Positions 16,305 to 26,209 are shown, numbered from the stretch's first letter. The stretch is DNA of 59,323 nucleotides from Clostridiales bacterium (GCA_004556545.1 SFGO01000004.1:1-59323), one strand, 5' to 3'. Made by a program: numbers and translations. Notes: a model not told the origin generated them from the letters alone.

Positions 16305-16385
16305 GCTAAGCGTTGTTAAATGGAACAGTAGAAACAAAGGCCGCGTTCACGGACGAAGCGCGGCGCATGCACAGGAGGATTGCGC

Positions 16386-18023
16386 ATGAACGCAACGATG
16401 GTATTGTCCCTCATGGGAGGACTGGGTCTGTTTCTCTTCGGCATCAAGACCATGGGCGAAGGCCTGGAAACCGCGGCGGGAAGCCGCATGAAGCACCTGC
16501 TGGAAATTCTGACCCGCAACAAGCTGACCGCTGTGCTGATCGGCGCTTTCATCACCGCCGTCATTCAGTCCAGCAGCGCCACCACCGTCATGGTGGTCGG
16601 CTTTGTGAATGCGGGTCTTTTGCAATTAAGCCAGGCCATCGGCGTGATTATGGGCGCGAACATCGGCACCACCGTCACCTCGCTGATGCTGTCGGTGGAG
16701 GTCAACTTCGCCGTCATCTTCACCGCAATCGGCGCGGTGCTGCAGCTGGCGGGCAACCGTCCCGCCGTCAAGCTGGGCGGACAGATCGCCATGGGTCTAG
16801 GCATGCTGTTTCTGGGCATGGACATGATGTCCTCCGCCATGGAGCCGCTGCGCGACTGGAAGGGCTTTCAGGATATGATGGTCTACGCTTCCAATCCGGT
16901 GGTGGGCGTGCTGGTGGGCACGCTGGTCACGGCGCTTCTGCAGAGCAGCGCGGCCAGCATCGGCATTCTGCAGTCGCTGGCTGCGGCAGGGGCCGTCAGT
17001 CTGAATACCTCGCTGTTTATTCTGTTCGGCCAGAACATCGGCACCTGCGTCACCTGTCTGCTGGCCGCCGTGGGCACTAACCGCACCGCCAAGCGGGCCG
17101 CCATGGTCCACCTGATGTTCAACGTCATCGGCACGGTGATCTTCCTGATCCTGGCGGCTTTCCTGCCGCTGGCGGACTGGATCGTCCAGTTTGCCGGGGA
17201 CAACATCCGCCTGCAGATCGCCATCGCCCACGTGAGCTTCAACCTAATCACCACGCTCCTGCTGCTGCCCCTGAGCGGCGTACTGGAAAAGCTGGCGTAC
17301 CTTCTGGTACGCGGCGAGGACAAGCCTCTGGAGCCCATGCGGCTGAAATATTTCGACAGCCGCCTGCTGTCCACCCCGCCCGTGGCGGTCGAGCAGCTTT
17401 TCAAGGAAGTCATGCGCATGGCGGACATCGTCATGACCAACTACCGCTTTGCCATGGACTATTTCTTCTCCCCCAAGGCCATGGAACCGGCGGAGTTTGA
17501 CAACCGGGAGGAAGTGATCGACTTCCTGAACGAAGAGATCACCCGGGAGCTGATCGAGGTCAAGGGCCTGCAGCTCAGCACCGGCGACGTGCATCTGACC
17601 GGCTCCCTGTTCCACGTGGTCAACGACCTGGAGCGCATCGGCGACCACGCCACCAACATCATGGAGATCGGCGCGGCCCGCCGGAAGGAAAAAAGCCGCT
17701 TTTCCACTAAAGCCGAGCATGAGATCGAAAACCTGTCCGGCATCGTGACCGAAATGCTGGAAAAGAGCATCCGCATTGTGGACAAGCAGCTGGACGACCC
17801 GGACGACCTGAACGAAGTGTTCGACCGGGAAAGCCACGTGGACGAGCTGTGCGAAACGCTGGCCGCCCATCACGTGGATCGGGTAAAAAACAAAAAATGC
17901 ACGCCGAAAAACGGCATGCTCTATCTGGATATGCTCAACAATCTGGAACGCATCGCCGACCACGCCAACAATCTGGCGGAATCCGTCGATCATCAGGGCG
18001 ACCCCAACCGGCTGCTGTGGTAA
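16386..18023 (+). CDS. Na+/phosphate cotransporter with PhoU-like domain
   Basis: A 545-residue NptA-type sodium-dependent phosphate transporter. Two inverted transport repeats carry the QSSSATT motif near residue 58 and QSSAAS near 186, the family's substrate-binding signature. About eight membrane segments occupy residues 1-310. Residues 340-545 form two PhoU-like helical bundles (DLERIGDHATNI and NLERIADHANNL motifs), which are thought to regulate transport. ATG 16386 follows AGGAGG by seven bases. The rhamnosidase gene starts 30 bases later, so the two may be co-transcribed. Confidence 0.92.
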   Translation: MNATMVLSLMGGLGLFLFGIKTMGEGLETAAGSRMKHLLEILTRNKLTAVLIGAFITAVIQSSSATTVMVVGFVNAGLLQLSQAIGVIMGANIGTTVTSLMLSVEVNFAVIFTAIGAVLQLAGNRPAVKLGGQIAMGLGMLFLGMDMMSSAMEPLRDWKGFQDMMVYASNPVVGVLVGTLVTALLQSSAASIGILQSLAAAGAVSLNTSLFILFGQNIGTCVTCLLAAVGTNRTAKRAAMVHLMFNVIGTVIFLILAAFLPLADWIVQFAGDNIRLQIAIAHVSFNLITTLLLLPLSGVLEKLAYLLVRGEDKPLEPMRLKYFDSRLLSTPPVAVEQLFKEVMRMADIVMTNYRFAMDYFFSPKAMEPAEFDNREEVIDFLNEEITRELIEVKGLQLSTGDVHLTGSLFHVVNDLERIGDHATNIMEIGAARRKEKSRFSTKAEHEIENLSGIVTEMLEKSIRIVDKQLDDPDDLNEVFDRESHVDELCETLAAHHVDRVKNKKCTPKNGMLYLDMLNNLERIADHANNLAESVDHQGDPNRLLW

Positions 18024-18053
18024 GAGGACGGCTCAGCATAGGAGAAATTTCGG

Positions 18054-20630
18054 ATGAAGATCACTCATTGCCAGTTGAATCACATGGTTCGCCCCCTTGG
18101 CTACGCCCTTCCCCAGCTGACTTTTTCGTGGCAGGTGGAGGAAGCCTGCGGCAAAAGGCAGACGGCGGCCCGCCTCATCCTATGGAAAAGCGAGGGCGAG
18201 CTGCTCTACGACAGCGGCTTTGCCGCTCTGGACAGTCTGGGCACGACCGTTCCGCTTCCAACCGAACCCCGCACCCTTTATCATTGGCAGGTGACGGTAC
18301 GCACGGACGCGGACGAAGAGGCTCAAAGCGATACGGAGTGGTTTGAAACCGCCAAGCAGGAGGAACCGTGGCAGGGCCGTTGGATCGCCTGTGCGGAGCA
18401 GAAGGCCCGTTTGCCCTTTCTTTGCCGGGAGCTGCCCCTGCCCCGAAAGAAGCTGACCCGCGCCCGGCTGTATGTTTGTGGACTGGGCGTATATGAAGCG
18501 TTTCTGAACGGGCGGCGCATCGGCGACGAACGGATGACCCCCGGTTACAACGCCTATGACCTGTGGCTTCAGTATCAGACCTACGACATCACAGAGGAAC
18601 TGAAACAGGGCGGTCATTTGGAAATCCTGCTGGGCAACGGATGGTACAACAGCCGTTTCGGTCTCTGTCTGGGAAAGGATAAGCCCTTCGATCCCTCCGA
18701 CCCAAAGCTGATCGCCGAAGTCCGGGCAACCTACGAAGACGGTTCCGAAGAAGTTTTCGGCACGGACAGCCGCTGGAGCGTGCGGCGCTCCCAAATTCCC
18801 TTCAGCAGCATTTACGACGGCGAAGAAGAGGATCATACCCTGCCGCCGCTGCCGGAAGAGCAATGTGTGGAGATCGAGCCGCCCGCAGCCGTGCTGACTG
18901 CCCGGCTGAGCCCGCCGGTCACGGTGCATGAACGGCTGAAGCCCCTCCGGATTTTCCGCACTCCGGCCGGAGAACTGGTGCTGGATATGGGTCAGAATCA
19001 CGCCGGCATTTTCGAATGGCCCATAGAGCTGCCCAGAGGGACGCAGCTTCATCTTTCTTTCGGCGAAGTGCTGCAGAACGGCTGCTTTTACCGTGACAAC
19101 CTGCGTTCCGCCCGGGCGGACTACCGCTTTACGGCAGGCGGCGGCCCGGAAGTTCTGCGCCCCCATTTCACCTTCTACGGCTACCGCTATGTGAAGATCG
19201 AAGGCGCGGATGAAACGGCGGCCAAAACCTTCTCATCGCTGGCAATGTATTCTCAGGCTCCTGAGACCGGCTTTCTGCGCACGGGCCATCCCCTGCTCAA
19301 CCAGCTGATCTCCAACGTGGGCTGGGGGCTGCGTTCCAATTTTCTGGATGTGCCCACCGACTGTCCCCAGCGGGATGAACGGCTGGGTTGGACGGGCGAC
19401 GCGCAGGTGTTCTCCGCCACGGCATGCTATCTGCGCAATGTATACCCCTTTTACCGCAAATACCTGACGGATATCGCCATGGAACAGCGGGCGGCGGGCG
19501 GTGTTGTCCCCAAGGTCGTTCCTTCCTTCGGCTATCATCGTCAGGGCATTGCCGCATGGGGCGACGCGGCCTGCATCATCCCATGGAACCTGTATCTCTA
19601 CTTCGGCGATGCCTCCATCCTTCAGGAGCGCTACGAGGATATGAAGGCCTGGGTAGACTCCATTCGCCGGGTGGACGGCGACGATCACGGCTGGCGGAAG
19701 GCGTACCAGTACGGCGACTGGCTGGCGCTGGACAATCCTTCCCGCAAAGCGGACGAATGCCGCGGCGGCACGGACGAGGGCTTCATTGCCGATGTGTATT
19801 ATCGCAACAGCGCCCTGATCGTATCCAAGACCGCCGCTTTGCTGGGCAAGGAAGAAGACGCTTCGGCCTATCAGGCGCTGGCGGACAAAATTCTGGCCGG
19901 GATCCGTCAGGAGTATTTTTCTCCTGACGGCCGCTGCTGCATCGACACGCAGACCGCTTACCTTCTGACCCTGCACTTCGGGCTGCAGGATGACCCGGCC
20001 CGGGCCCGGAAGGGGCTTCTGAATGCCCTGCACCGGGTGGACGATACCCTGCAGACCGGCTTTGTCGGCACGCCCTTCCTGTGCCGGGAGCTGAGCGTCA
20101 TGGGCCGGGATGATCTGAGCTATGCCCTTCTGCTGCGGGAGGATTACCCCAGCTGGCTCTATGAAGTCAAGCTGGGCGCAACGACCGTCTGGGAGCGCTG
20201 GAACAGCCTGCTGCCGGACGGCAGCATTTCCTCCACCGGCATGAACAGCCTGAATCATTATGCCTACGGCAGCATTCTGGAATGGATGTTTGCCCGCATT
20301 GGCGGCATTCAGCCCATGGAACAGGCGCCCGGTTTCCGGGAAGCCCTGCTTTGTCCCGCGCCCGACCAGCGGGTGGGCTATGGCGCGGCGGAGCTGCACA
20401 CCGCCTCCGGCCTGTGGAAATCCGCCTGGAAGTTGGAAAATGGTCTGCTTCGGCTGTCCATCACCGTGCCCTTCCACTGCACCGGCCGTCTGGCCCTGCC
20501 AAGGTCGCCTGACAGCGAGGTATCTTCCCGTTATCCGGAGCTCTTTGCTCATCTGGACGATCAGGGCCGCTGCCTGCTGTCTCCCGGTCAATATGAGCTG
20601 GAATATCCTTGGGGCCAAACAGAAAACTGA
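18054..20630 (+). CDS. GH78 alpha-L-rhamnosidase
   Basis: An 858-residue inverting glycosidase that removes terminal L-rhamnose from plant glycosides or polysaccharides. Domains in order: N-terminal beta-sandwich modules (about 1-320), the (alpha/alpha)6 catalytic domain (about 390-760) and a C-terminal beta-domain. The catalytic signature DCPQRDERLGWTGDAQ is near residue 438, and the later GATTVWERWNSLLPDGS motif near 705 holds another conserved acid. No signal peptide is present, so it acts on imported glycosides. A perfect-looking terminator follows. No rhamnose catabolic genes are adjacent. Confidence 0.93.
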   Translation: MKITHCQLNHMVRPLGYALPQLTFSWQVEEACGKRQTAARLILWKSEGELLYDSGFAALDSLGTTVPLPTEPRTLYHWQVTVRTDADEEAQSDTEWFETAKQEEPWQGRWIACAEQKARLPFLCRELPLPRKKLTRARLYVCGLGVYEAFLNGRRIGDERMTPGYNAYDLWLQYQTYDITEELKQGGHLEILLGNGWYNSRFGLCLGKDKPFDPSDPKLIAEVRATYEDGSEEVFGTDSRWSVRRSQIPFSSIYDGEEEDHTLPPLPEEQCVEIEPPAAVLTARLSPPVTVHERLKPLRIFRTPAGELVLDMGQNHAGIFEWPIELPRGTQLHLSFGEVLQNGCFYRDNLRSARADYRFTAGGGPEVLRPHFTFYGYRYVKIEGADETAAKTFSSLAMYSQAPETGFLRTGHPLLNQLISNVGWGLRSNFLDVPTDCPQRDERLGWTGDAQVFSATACYLRNVYPFYRKYLTDIAMEQRAAGGVVPKVVPSFGYHRQGIAAWGDAACIIPWNLYLYFGDASILQERYEDMKAWVDSIRRVDGDDHGWRKAYQYGDWLALDNPSRKADECRGGTDEGFIADVYYRNSALIVSKTAALLGKEEDASAYQALADKILAGIRQEYFSPDGRCCIDTQTAYLLTLHFGLQDDPARARKGLLNALHRVDDTLQTGFVGTPFLCRELSVMGRDDLSYALLLREDYPSWLYEVKLGATTVWERWNSLLPDGSISSTGMNSLNHYAYGSILEWMFARIGGIQPMEQAPGFREALLCPAPDQRVGYGAAELHTASGLWKSAWKLENGLLRLSITVPFHCTGRLALPRSPDSEVSSRYPELFAHLDDQGRCLLSPGQYELEYPWGQTEN

Positions 20631-20645
20631 TTTTTGAATCATTCC

Positions 20646-20681
20646 AAAAAGGAGCCTCCCGGTATTGGGAAGCTCCTTTTT
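20646..20681. terminator. Bidirectional terminator between rhamnosidase and iolB
   Basis: Fifteen-base arms beginning AAAAAGGAGC pair with one mismatch around a GGTATT loop. The A-run and T-run at the ends allow termination in both directions, for the rhamnosidase (plus) and the catabolic operon (minus). Confidence 0.85.
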
Positions 20682-20727
20682 GAAATGATTGGCAAAATGA
20701 CCGTTCCTGCCGTCCGGCACGTGGAAA

Positions 20728-21546
20728 TCAGCCCTGCTTCTTGACCAGATTTTCCACGGCGCTGACCCACTCGTGGTCGGGATCGTTGGAGCGGTAGAAG
20801 CCCTGATCCTTACCGGCCATCAGCCACAGGAAGTAGGTGTTGTAGCCGGGCGCGCCCACGGTGGTGTGATAGCCCCGGGGGAACTCCACCAGCTCGTCGT
20901 TCTTGACGCGGTACGCTTCGTCGATCTCGCCGTCGGAGGTATACAGGCACTGCACGCCGAAGCCCTGCTGAGGATCAAACAGGAAGTAGTAGATTTCTTC
21001 CAGCACGCCCTCGGAAGGCATGTTGTCCACATCATGCTTGTGCGGCGGGAAACCAGCCCAGTTGCCGGGGGTGATATAGGCCTCGCCGATGGTCAGCTTT
21101 TTGGCGTTGGTGGAGCCGTCCATGATGAAGCTGGTGTCGCGCTCCCACGGCTTTACGCCCAGCCGCACCACGCGCACGTCCGCCTGATGAATGGCCTGAG
21201 GCTCGCTGTCCACGTCAATGGGGGTGGAGCAGACGGCGATCTTGATGTTCCACGGGCTGTCGATCTTCACGGAGCAGTTGCGGGGCGCATAGAAGCACTC
21301 GGCCTTGGGATTCTCAAACACATTGCGGCGGGCGCCCACCATGCCGTAATCCTTGCCGTTGGCGGTGAAGTTGGCCTTGCCGCCCAGAATGATGAAGGCC
21401 ACTTCCCGGTCTTTGGTCTCATAGGTGTAGCTCTGCCCGTCGGAAAGCTCCAGAATGCCGAATTCCAGATCCTTCAGGCTGCACTTGCCGATTTCGCACA
21501 GGGGGGTGTAGCCGTTTTTTGGGGTATAAGTCTTTTTGTAATTCAT
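20728..21546 (-). CDS. iolB: 5-deoxy-glucuronate isomerase IolB-like
   Basis: A 272-residue double-cupin isomerase. IolB converts 5-deoxy-D-glucuronate to 2-deoxy-5-keto-D-gluconate in myo-inositol breakdown. The metal-binding motif PPHKHD near residue 165 with the downstream EEIYYFLFDPQQGF and FPRGYHTTVGAPGY motifs identifies the family. No iolD, iolE or iolG is present, so it probably acts on a related deoxy or uronic sugar here. Its ATG overlaps the ETF stop by four bases, so it is the last gene of the catabolic operon. KduI-like activity is the main alternative. Confidence 0.85.
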   Translation of the reverse strand: MNYKKTYTPKNGYTPLCEIGKCSLKDLEFGILELSDGQSYTYETKDREVAFIILGGKANFTANGKDYGMVGARRNVFENPKAECFYAPRNCSVKIDSPWNIKIAVCSTPIDVDSEPQAIHQADVRVVRLGVKPWERDTSFIMDGSTNAKKLTIGEAYITPGNWAGFPPHKHDVDNMPSEGVLEEIYYFLFDPQQGFGVQCLYTSDGEIDEAYRVKNDELVEFPRGYHTTVGAPGYNTYFLWLMAGKDQGFYRSNDPDHEWVSAVENLVKKQG

Positions 21547-23321
21547 GATTGCTGCTTCCTTTCTTTCACGTATTGTATCCATTCGCCGATGGTTTCCTCC
21601 CAGTCGGCGACGATGCCGTAATCCGCGCAGGCGAAGATGGGGGCGTTTCGATCCTTGTTCACCGCCACCACCACGCCGGAGGAGCTCATGCCCACGGTAT
21701 GCTGAACCAGTCCGCTGACGCCGAAGGCCAGATACAGCCGGGGCCGCACGGTGATGCCCGTCTGCCCGATCTGATGGGGATAGCTGATCCAGCCCGCGTC
21801 CACGGCGCTGCGGGTCGCGCCCACGCCGCCGCCCAGCAGGGCTGCCAGCTCTTCCAGCTTCTCAAAGCCCTTTTTGCTGCCCACGCCCTTGCCGCCGGTG
21901 ACGATTACCGGCGCGCCCTGAAGGGAAACGCCGCTTTCCGCCGGTGTGAAGGAAAGCCGTTCCATCCGTTCCGGGCTCGCGGCCAGCTTCAGGGGCCGCA
22001 GCGCGCAGGTTCGTCCGGTCAGGGGCGCAGGTTCCGGGAAAACGCCGGGGCGCACGCTGGCCATCTGGGGCCGGGCGGTTTTGCAGAGGATCTCTGCCGT
22101 CAGGTTGCCGCCAAAAGCAGGGCGCACCTGCTTCAGCAGTCCCGTTTCCGTCAAGGACAGGGCGGTGCAGTCGGCGGTCAGGCCCGTATGGAGCTTTGCC
22201 GCCGCCCATGCGGACAAAAACCGCCCGCGGATGGTGGCCGGGAACAGGACGGCGTCCGGCTGAAGCTGCCGCAGCGCGTCCGCGATTCGGTCCGCCTGCG
22301 CGCAGTCGTCCGTCAGTCTGCCCAAGGCAGCCGCCTCATCCGCGCCAAAGGAGGCAAAGGCGGAAAGGGGCGGTTCTTCCGTTTCGGACAGGGCCAGCAC
22401 CCTGCCGGACGGGGTCAGCTGACGGGCTTTGCCCAGCAGCTCGGCGGCGGCGTTTCCGTCGTCCTCGCACAGAACGGCGATCGTAATGGCGGCGCTTTGT
22501 TCGTCTTTGTCGGCGGAAACGTCCGGCCGGGGCGCTTCTTCCTGCCCGGCTGCGCCCAGCGCCAATCCCTTGGCTTCCAGTGCCTTCATGACCTCGGCAA
22601 AGCTGGTCTTGATGCAGGGACGAACGCCCACGGGCCGGGCGCTGATGTGCGTCACCCGGGTGGGGGACGCTTTCAGGCCGCAGGTCGCCGGGTCGATACC
22701 CAGATCCTCCGGCTCGCAGAACCGCACATCCGCCTGTGCCGCCCGGCGCAGGCCGGAAATGGTGGGCAGGCGCAGAGCGTGGCTCCACTCGCACAGGGTC
22801 ATGACCGCCGGCAGCGGGGCTTTCCACTCCTGACTGCCCGCCTCGGTCAATTGCAGCGCCCGGAGACAGCCTTCGGCGATCTCGCCTTCGGTAGCGTTCA
22901 CCACGCAGGGGCGTTCCAGCAAAGCCGCCACCATGGGCCCAACCTGGCCGGTTTCTCCGTCCACGGCCCGGCGGCCGCAGAGGATTAAATCAAACTCGCC
23001 CAGCGCTTTTTCGGCTTCCGCCAGACAATGAGCCGTCACCAACGTATCCGCGCCCGCAAAGCGGGGCGAAGTCATCAGCACAGCTTCGTCCGCACCCCGG
23101 GACAGCGCCTCCCGCAGCATGCCCTCGGCCCGCTTGGGGCCCATGGTGAGGACGGTCACGGTTCCGCCGTGCTTTTCCTTCAGCTCCAGTCCCAGCTCCA
23201 GCGCGCTTTCGTCCGCCGGGTTCAGCACCTGCGCCACAAATTCCCGCTCCAGCGTCAGATCGCCGGTAAGCTTCACTTCCGTGGTGTCCGGCACCTGCTT
23301 TAAGCAAATCAGGATTCGCAT
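21543..23321 (-). CDS. Fused electron transfer flavoprotein EtfB-EtfA
   Basis: A 592-residue single chain carrying both ETF subunits. Residues about 1-250 are the beta subunit (ILICLKQVPDT start, LLCG/RRAVDGETGQVGP nucleotide-binding loop) and about 265-592 the alpha subunit, whose FAD domain is clear: GGKGVGSKKG, DAGWISYPHQIGQTG, GVSGLVQHTVGMSSSG, NKDRNAPIF and ADYGIVADW. ETFs pass electrons from flavin dehydrogenases to quinones, ferredoxin or NAD. Most genomes encode the subunits separately; the fusion has no gap or frameshift. The neighbouring FAD oxidase and Fe-S protein are probable partners. AAGGAG precedes the ATG. Confidence 0.92.
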   Translation of the reverse strand: MRILICLKQVPDTTEVKLTGDLTLEREFVAQVLNPADESALELGLELKEKHGGTVTVLTMGPKRAEGMLREALSRGADEAVLMTSPRFAGADTLVTAHCLAEAEKALGEFDLILCGRRAVDGETGQVGPMVAALLERPCVVNATEGEIAEGCLRALQLTEAGSQEWKAPLPAVMTLCEWSHALRLPTISGLRRAAQADVRFCEPEDLGIDPATCGLKASPTRVTHISARPVGVRPCIKTSFAEVMKALEAKGLALGAAGQEEAPRPDVSADKDEQSAAITIAVLCEDDGNAAAELLGKARQLTPSGRVLALSETEEPPLSAFASFGADEAAALGRLTDDCAQADRIADALRQLQPDAVLFPATIRGRFLSAWAAAKLHTGLTADCTALSLTETGLLKQVRPAFGGNLTAEILCKTARPQMASVRPGVFPEPAPLTGRTCALRPLKLAASPERMERLSFTPAESGVSLQGAPVIVTGGKGVGSKKGFEKLEELAALLGGGVGATRSAVDAGWISYPHQIGQTGITVRPRLYLAFGVSGLVQHTVGMSSSGVVVAVNKDRNAPIFACADYGIVADWEETIGEWIQYVKERKQQS

Positions 23322-23331
23322 GATCGGCTCC

Positions 23332-24798
23332 TTAGAGTTTGTGATAGATGGGGGCCAAAGCCGCCTGAATTTCCTTGTAGAGTTTGAAATGCTCGTTGTA
23401 GAACGACACGCCCTCCGGGTCGGGCAGAGTCACGCCCTGCTCCTTCACGCAGCGGGCCACCGCGTCCGCGTGGTCGCGGAACACGCCCACGGCCACACCG
23501 GCCAGCATGGCGCTGCCCAGGCTGGAATCCACATTTTCCACCGTTTTCAGGGGGATATGGAGCATATCGGCCAAAATTTGCCGCCAGAGATCGCTCTTCG
23601 CCCCGCCGCCGATGGCGACAGCCTGATCGGGCGCAATGCCCAGCTCCACCAGCGTAGCGAAGCAGTCCTTCATGGAGTAGGCCACGCCTTCCAGCACCGC
23701 CCGGTTGAAATGGGCTTTGGTGTGGAAGCCCGCCGCGCCCACGAAGCTGGCCCGGAGCTTATCATCCAGATAGGGCGTGATCTCCCCTTGCAGATAGGGA
23801 TGGAAGAGCAGCCCCTCGCAGCCGCGGGATACCTCCGCCGCGGCTTTGCTCATTTCATCAAAGCTGCCGCCGAAGGTGTCCCGATACCAGCGGTTGCTGG
23901 CAGCACAGCTCTTGGTGGCCGTTCCGGGATACCACAGGCCGCTGACCACATGACGGTAGGTCACCAGACGGGGATCCACCACCTCGTGATCGGTAATGGA
24001 GCAGATGCGGCCCGCCGTGGCCAGCTTGACCGTGGCCTGCCCCTCATGCACCGCGCCTGCGGCATAGACCTCCATCACCGTGTCCGTCGCCCCGGCGATG
24101 ACCACGGTTTTCGCCGTCAGCCCGGTATCCGCCTGCGCCTGTGCCGTCAACGGGCTCAGCCGGGTCATGGGATCCACGATGGCGGGCATGAGCTTTGCGT
24201 CGAGCCCGGCCATTTGGCACAGCTTTTCCGACCACTGATTCTTCCGGGCGTCCAGCAGCAGGAAGCCCATGGCCTCGATGGTGTCGGTCACATAATCGCC
24301 GGTCATGCGGTAGCGAACGTAGTCCTTCACCGCCAGCACCTTGCGCGTCCGGCGCAGGGTTTCCGGCTCATGCTTTTTCAGCCACATGAGCTGGGGCAGC
24401 GTCCACAGGCTGGATACGCTGTTGTAGCATTCCTCCATCAGGGCGGAGCCCATCTCGCTCTTTAACTGAGCCGCTTCTACAGAAGCCCGGGTATCCGTCC
24501 AGTAAATGGCCCGCCGTACCGGCTTGTCGTCTTCTCCCAGCAGAACGGCGGTATGGGTGGCCGCGTCCAGCGCCAGCGCCGCCACGTCCTCGGGCGCAAT
24601 GCCGGTCTTTTCCAGCAGCGCGCGGATGTTGGCGCAGGCAGCGTTGTAACTGTCCTCCGCATCCTGCTCCGCCCAGCCGTTTTCCGGGTAATAGGTGGGG
24701 TATTCCCTGCTGGCGGTGGCAGCGACAACGCCGTCCTCGCGCAGCAGCGTGGCTTTGGAGGACGAACCGCCAAAGTCAACGCCCAACAGGTATTTCAT
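23332..24798 (-). CDS. FGGY-family carbohydrate kinase
   Basis: A 488-residue ATP-dependent sugar kinase of the xylulokinase-like branch. The phosphate loop GVDFGGSSSKATL is at the N-terminus, DAATHTAVLLGEDDKPVRRAIYWTDTR gives the sugar-binding region near residue 80, and GATDTVMEVYAAG plus IGGGAKSDLWRQI near 390 complete the actin-like ATP site. Substrate could be a ketopentose, a ketohexose or a sugar acid; sequence alone does not decide. ATG 24798 is chosen for the AGGTG upstream. It is placed between the Ldh2-type dehydrogenase and the ETF gene. Confidence 0.88.
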   Translation of the reverse strand: MKYLLGVDFGGSSSKATLLREDGVVAATASREYPTYYPENGWAEQDAEDSYNAACANIRALLEKTGIAPEDVAALALDAATHTAVLLGEDDKPVRRAIYWTDTRASVEAAQLKSEMGSALMEECYNSVSSLWTLPQLMWLKKHEPETLRRTRKVLAVKDYVRYRMTGDYVTDTIEAMGFLLLDARKNQWSEKLCQMAGLDAKLMPAIVDPMTRLSPLTAQAQADTGLTAKTVVIAGATDTVMEVYAAGAVHEGQATVKLATAGRICSITDHEVVDPRLVTYRHVVSGLWYPGTATKSCAASNRWYRDTFGGSFDEMSKAAAEVSRGCEGLLFHPYLQGEITPYLDDKLRASFVGAAGFHTKAHFNRAVLEGVAYSMKDCFATLVELGIAPDQAVAIGGGAKSDLWRQILADMLHIPLKTVENVDSSLGSAMLAGVAVGVFRDHADAVARCVKEQGVTLPDPEGVSFYNEHFKLYKEIQAALAPIYHKL

Positions 24799-24831
24799 TG
24801 GTTTCACCTCGTTTGTTTTGCCTTGGGGCAT

Positions 24832-24880
24832 CCTGCCCGCCCAAAAGGGCGGGCAGGCCGGGAGGGGCGCTGACCCCTGC
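24832..24880 (-). repeat. Minimal R2 stem-loop pair
   Basis: Directly after the Ldh2 stop codon (three bases) the minus strand reads GCAGGGG ... CCCCT, then CCCGG, then a perfect hairpin with arms CCTGCCCGCC and GGCGGGCAGG. This is the two-hairpin core of the R2 family, placed inside the operon before the FGGY kinase gene. Confidence 0.65.
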
Positions 24881-24883
24881 CGA

Positions 24884-26008
24884 TTATTTGTAGCTGGACT
24901 CCAGGCCGGAAACGTCCACCTTGCCCAGATACTTTTCGGAATCCATGCCCAGATAGCTGGCCATGTCCGCCATTTCGGCCACCGTGTTGATGTTCACGTC
25001 GATGCCGTTCTTCATGCGGTCTTCATAGGCGAGGATTTCCTTCTCGCCGTGGGTGTAGATGCGAGTCTGGCCGTCGGCCTTGGGCGCGTCGCGCAGCTCC
25101 TGCAGATAGGCGGAGAAATGCTCCTTGATGGCCGCAGGATCGCCGAAAACGGCGGGATCCACCGCCATGAAGCCGTGGCAGGTGCCGCTCTTGGTGCCCA
25201 CGTTCACGTGGCTGGAAGGCGTACCCTGAGAGAACACCGAGCAGAAAATTTCGCACAGCATGCCGTAGCCGTAGCCCTTGTGGCTGCCCAGCGTTTCGGT
25301 ATTGCCGCCCAGCGGCATGATGCCGCCGCCGTTCTTGGCGACGATATTCTTCAGCACGTCCTTGGCGTCGCTGGAGGGATGACCGTCCTTGTCCAGCGCC
25401 CAGCCTTCGGGCAGCGGCTTGCCCATTTTGTTGTATACTTCCAGCTTGCCGCGGGTAACGACGGTGGTGGAAGCGTCAAAGAAGAAGGGATAGGGCTCGG
25501 CAGGAACCGCCAGCGCAATGGGATTGGAGCCGATCATGGCCATACGGGCGTAGGTGGGCACCATGATGGCCTCGCTGTTGGTCATCGCCATGCCGACCAA
25601 GCCCTGATCGCAGGCCATTTTGGCATAGTAACCGGCAATGCCGAAATGGTTGGAATTACGGACGGACACGATGGCCATGCCGGTCTTCTTCGCCTTTTCG
25701 ATAGCCAGCTCCATGGCCTGATGGCTGACCAGCTGACCCATGGCGTCGTGCGCGTCGATGACGGCGGAAACAGGCGTTTCGTGGACGATTTCGGGCTTGG
25801 CGTGAACGTCGATCATGCCCTTTTCAATGCCCTTGTGATAGCGCACCAGACGCTGCATGCCGTGGCTCTCGATGCCGTACAGGTCAGACAGCAGCAGCAC
25901 GTCGCTGATGATCCGGGCTTCGCTTTCGCTGAAACCGAACTTCTGGAACGCATCCATGCAGAAGGTGTTCAGCTGGTCATAGGTATAGTGCAGGTATTTG
26001 GCAGCCAT
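24884..26008 (-). CDS. Ldh2-family 2-hydroxyacid / ureidoglycolate-type dehydrogenase
   Basis: A 374-residue NAD(P)-dependent oxidoreductase of the malate/L-lactate/L-sulfolactate/2,3-diketogulonate superfamily (Ldh2/DlgD), not related to classical lactate dehydrogenase. Family wording is visible in YGIESHGMQRL near residue 45, SNHFGIAGYYA near 120, SNPIALAVPA near 165 and GYGYGMLCEIFCS near 255. It interconverts a 2-oxo acid and a 2-hydroxy acid, and could feed the FAD oxidase/ETF branch or reduce a diketo sugar acid. ATG 26008 has AAAAGGAG upstream. Confidence 0.88.
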   Translation of the reverse strand: MAAKYLHYTYDQLNTFCMDAFQKFGFSESEARIISDVLLLSDLYGIESHGMQRLVRYHKGIEKGMIDVHAKPEIVHETPVSAVIDAHDAMGQLVSHQAMELAIEKAKKTGMAIVSVRNSNHFGIAGYYAKMACDQGLVGMAMTNSEAIMVPTYARMAMIGSNPIALAVPAEPYPFFFDASTTVVTRGKLEVYNKMGKPLPEGWALDKDGHPSSDAKDVLKNIVAKNGGGIMPLGGNTETLGSHKGYGYGMLCEIFCSVFSQGTPSSHVNVGTKSGTCHGFMAVDPAVFGDPAAIKEHFSAYLQELRDAPKADGQTRIYTHGEKEILAYEDRMKNGIDVNINTVAEMADMASYLGMDSEKYLGKVDVSGLESSYK

Positions 26009-26209
26009 GGGAATCCTCTCCTTTTGTTCTGTTCTTGAAGGAACGTCATGTGAAAAGGGCGCGGAAACGTGCACCCTTCTGTGCAGAAGATTCGAAAAAC
26101 AGAACGGCTTTTCCTGCCCATGCGGGACTCAAAGACCTGCAAAGGAAAAATCTTGTCCCTTTTCTCCGCTTCTGAACACAGAAAGGATCCTTTCCGCGCC
26201 TTGGATCAA

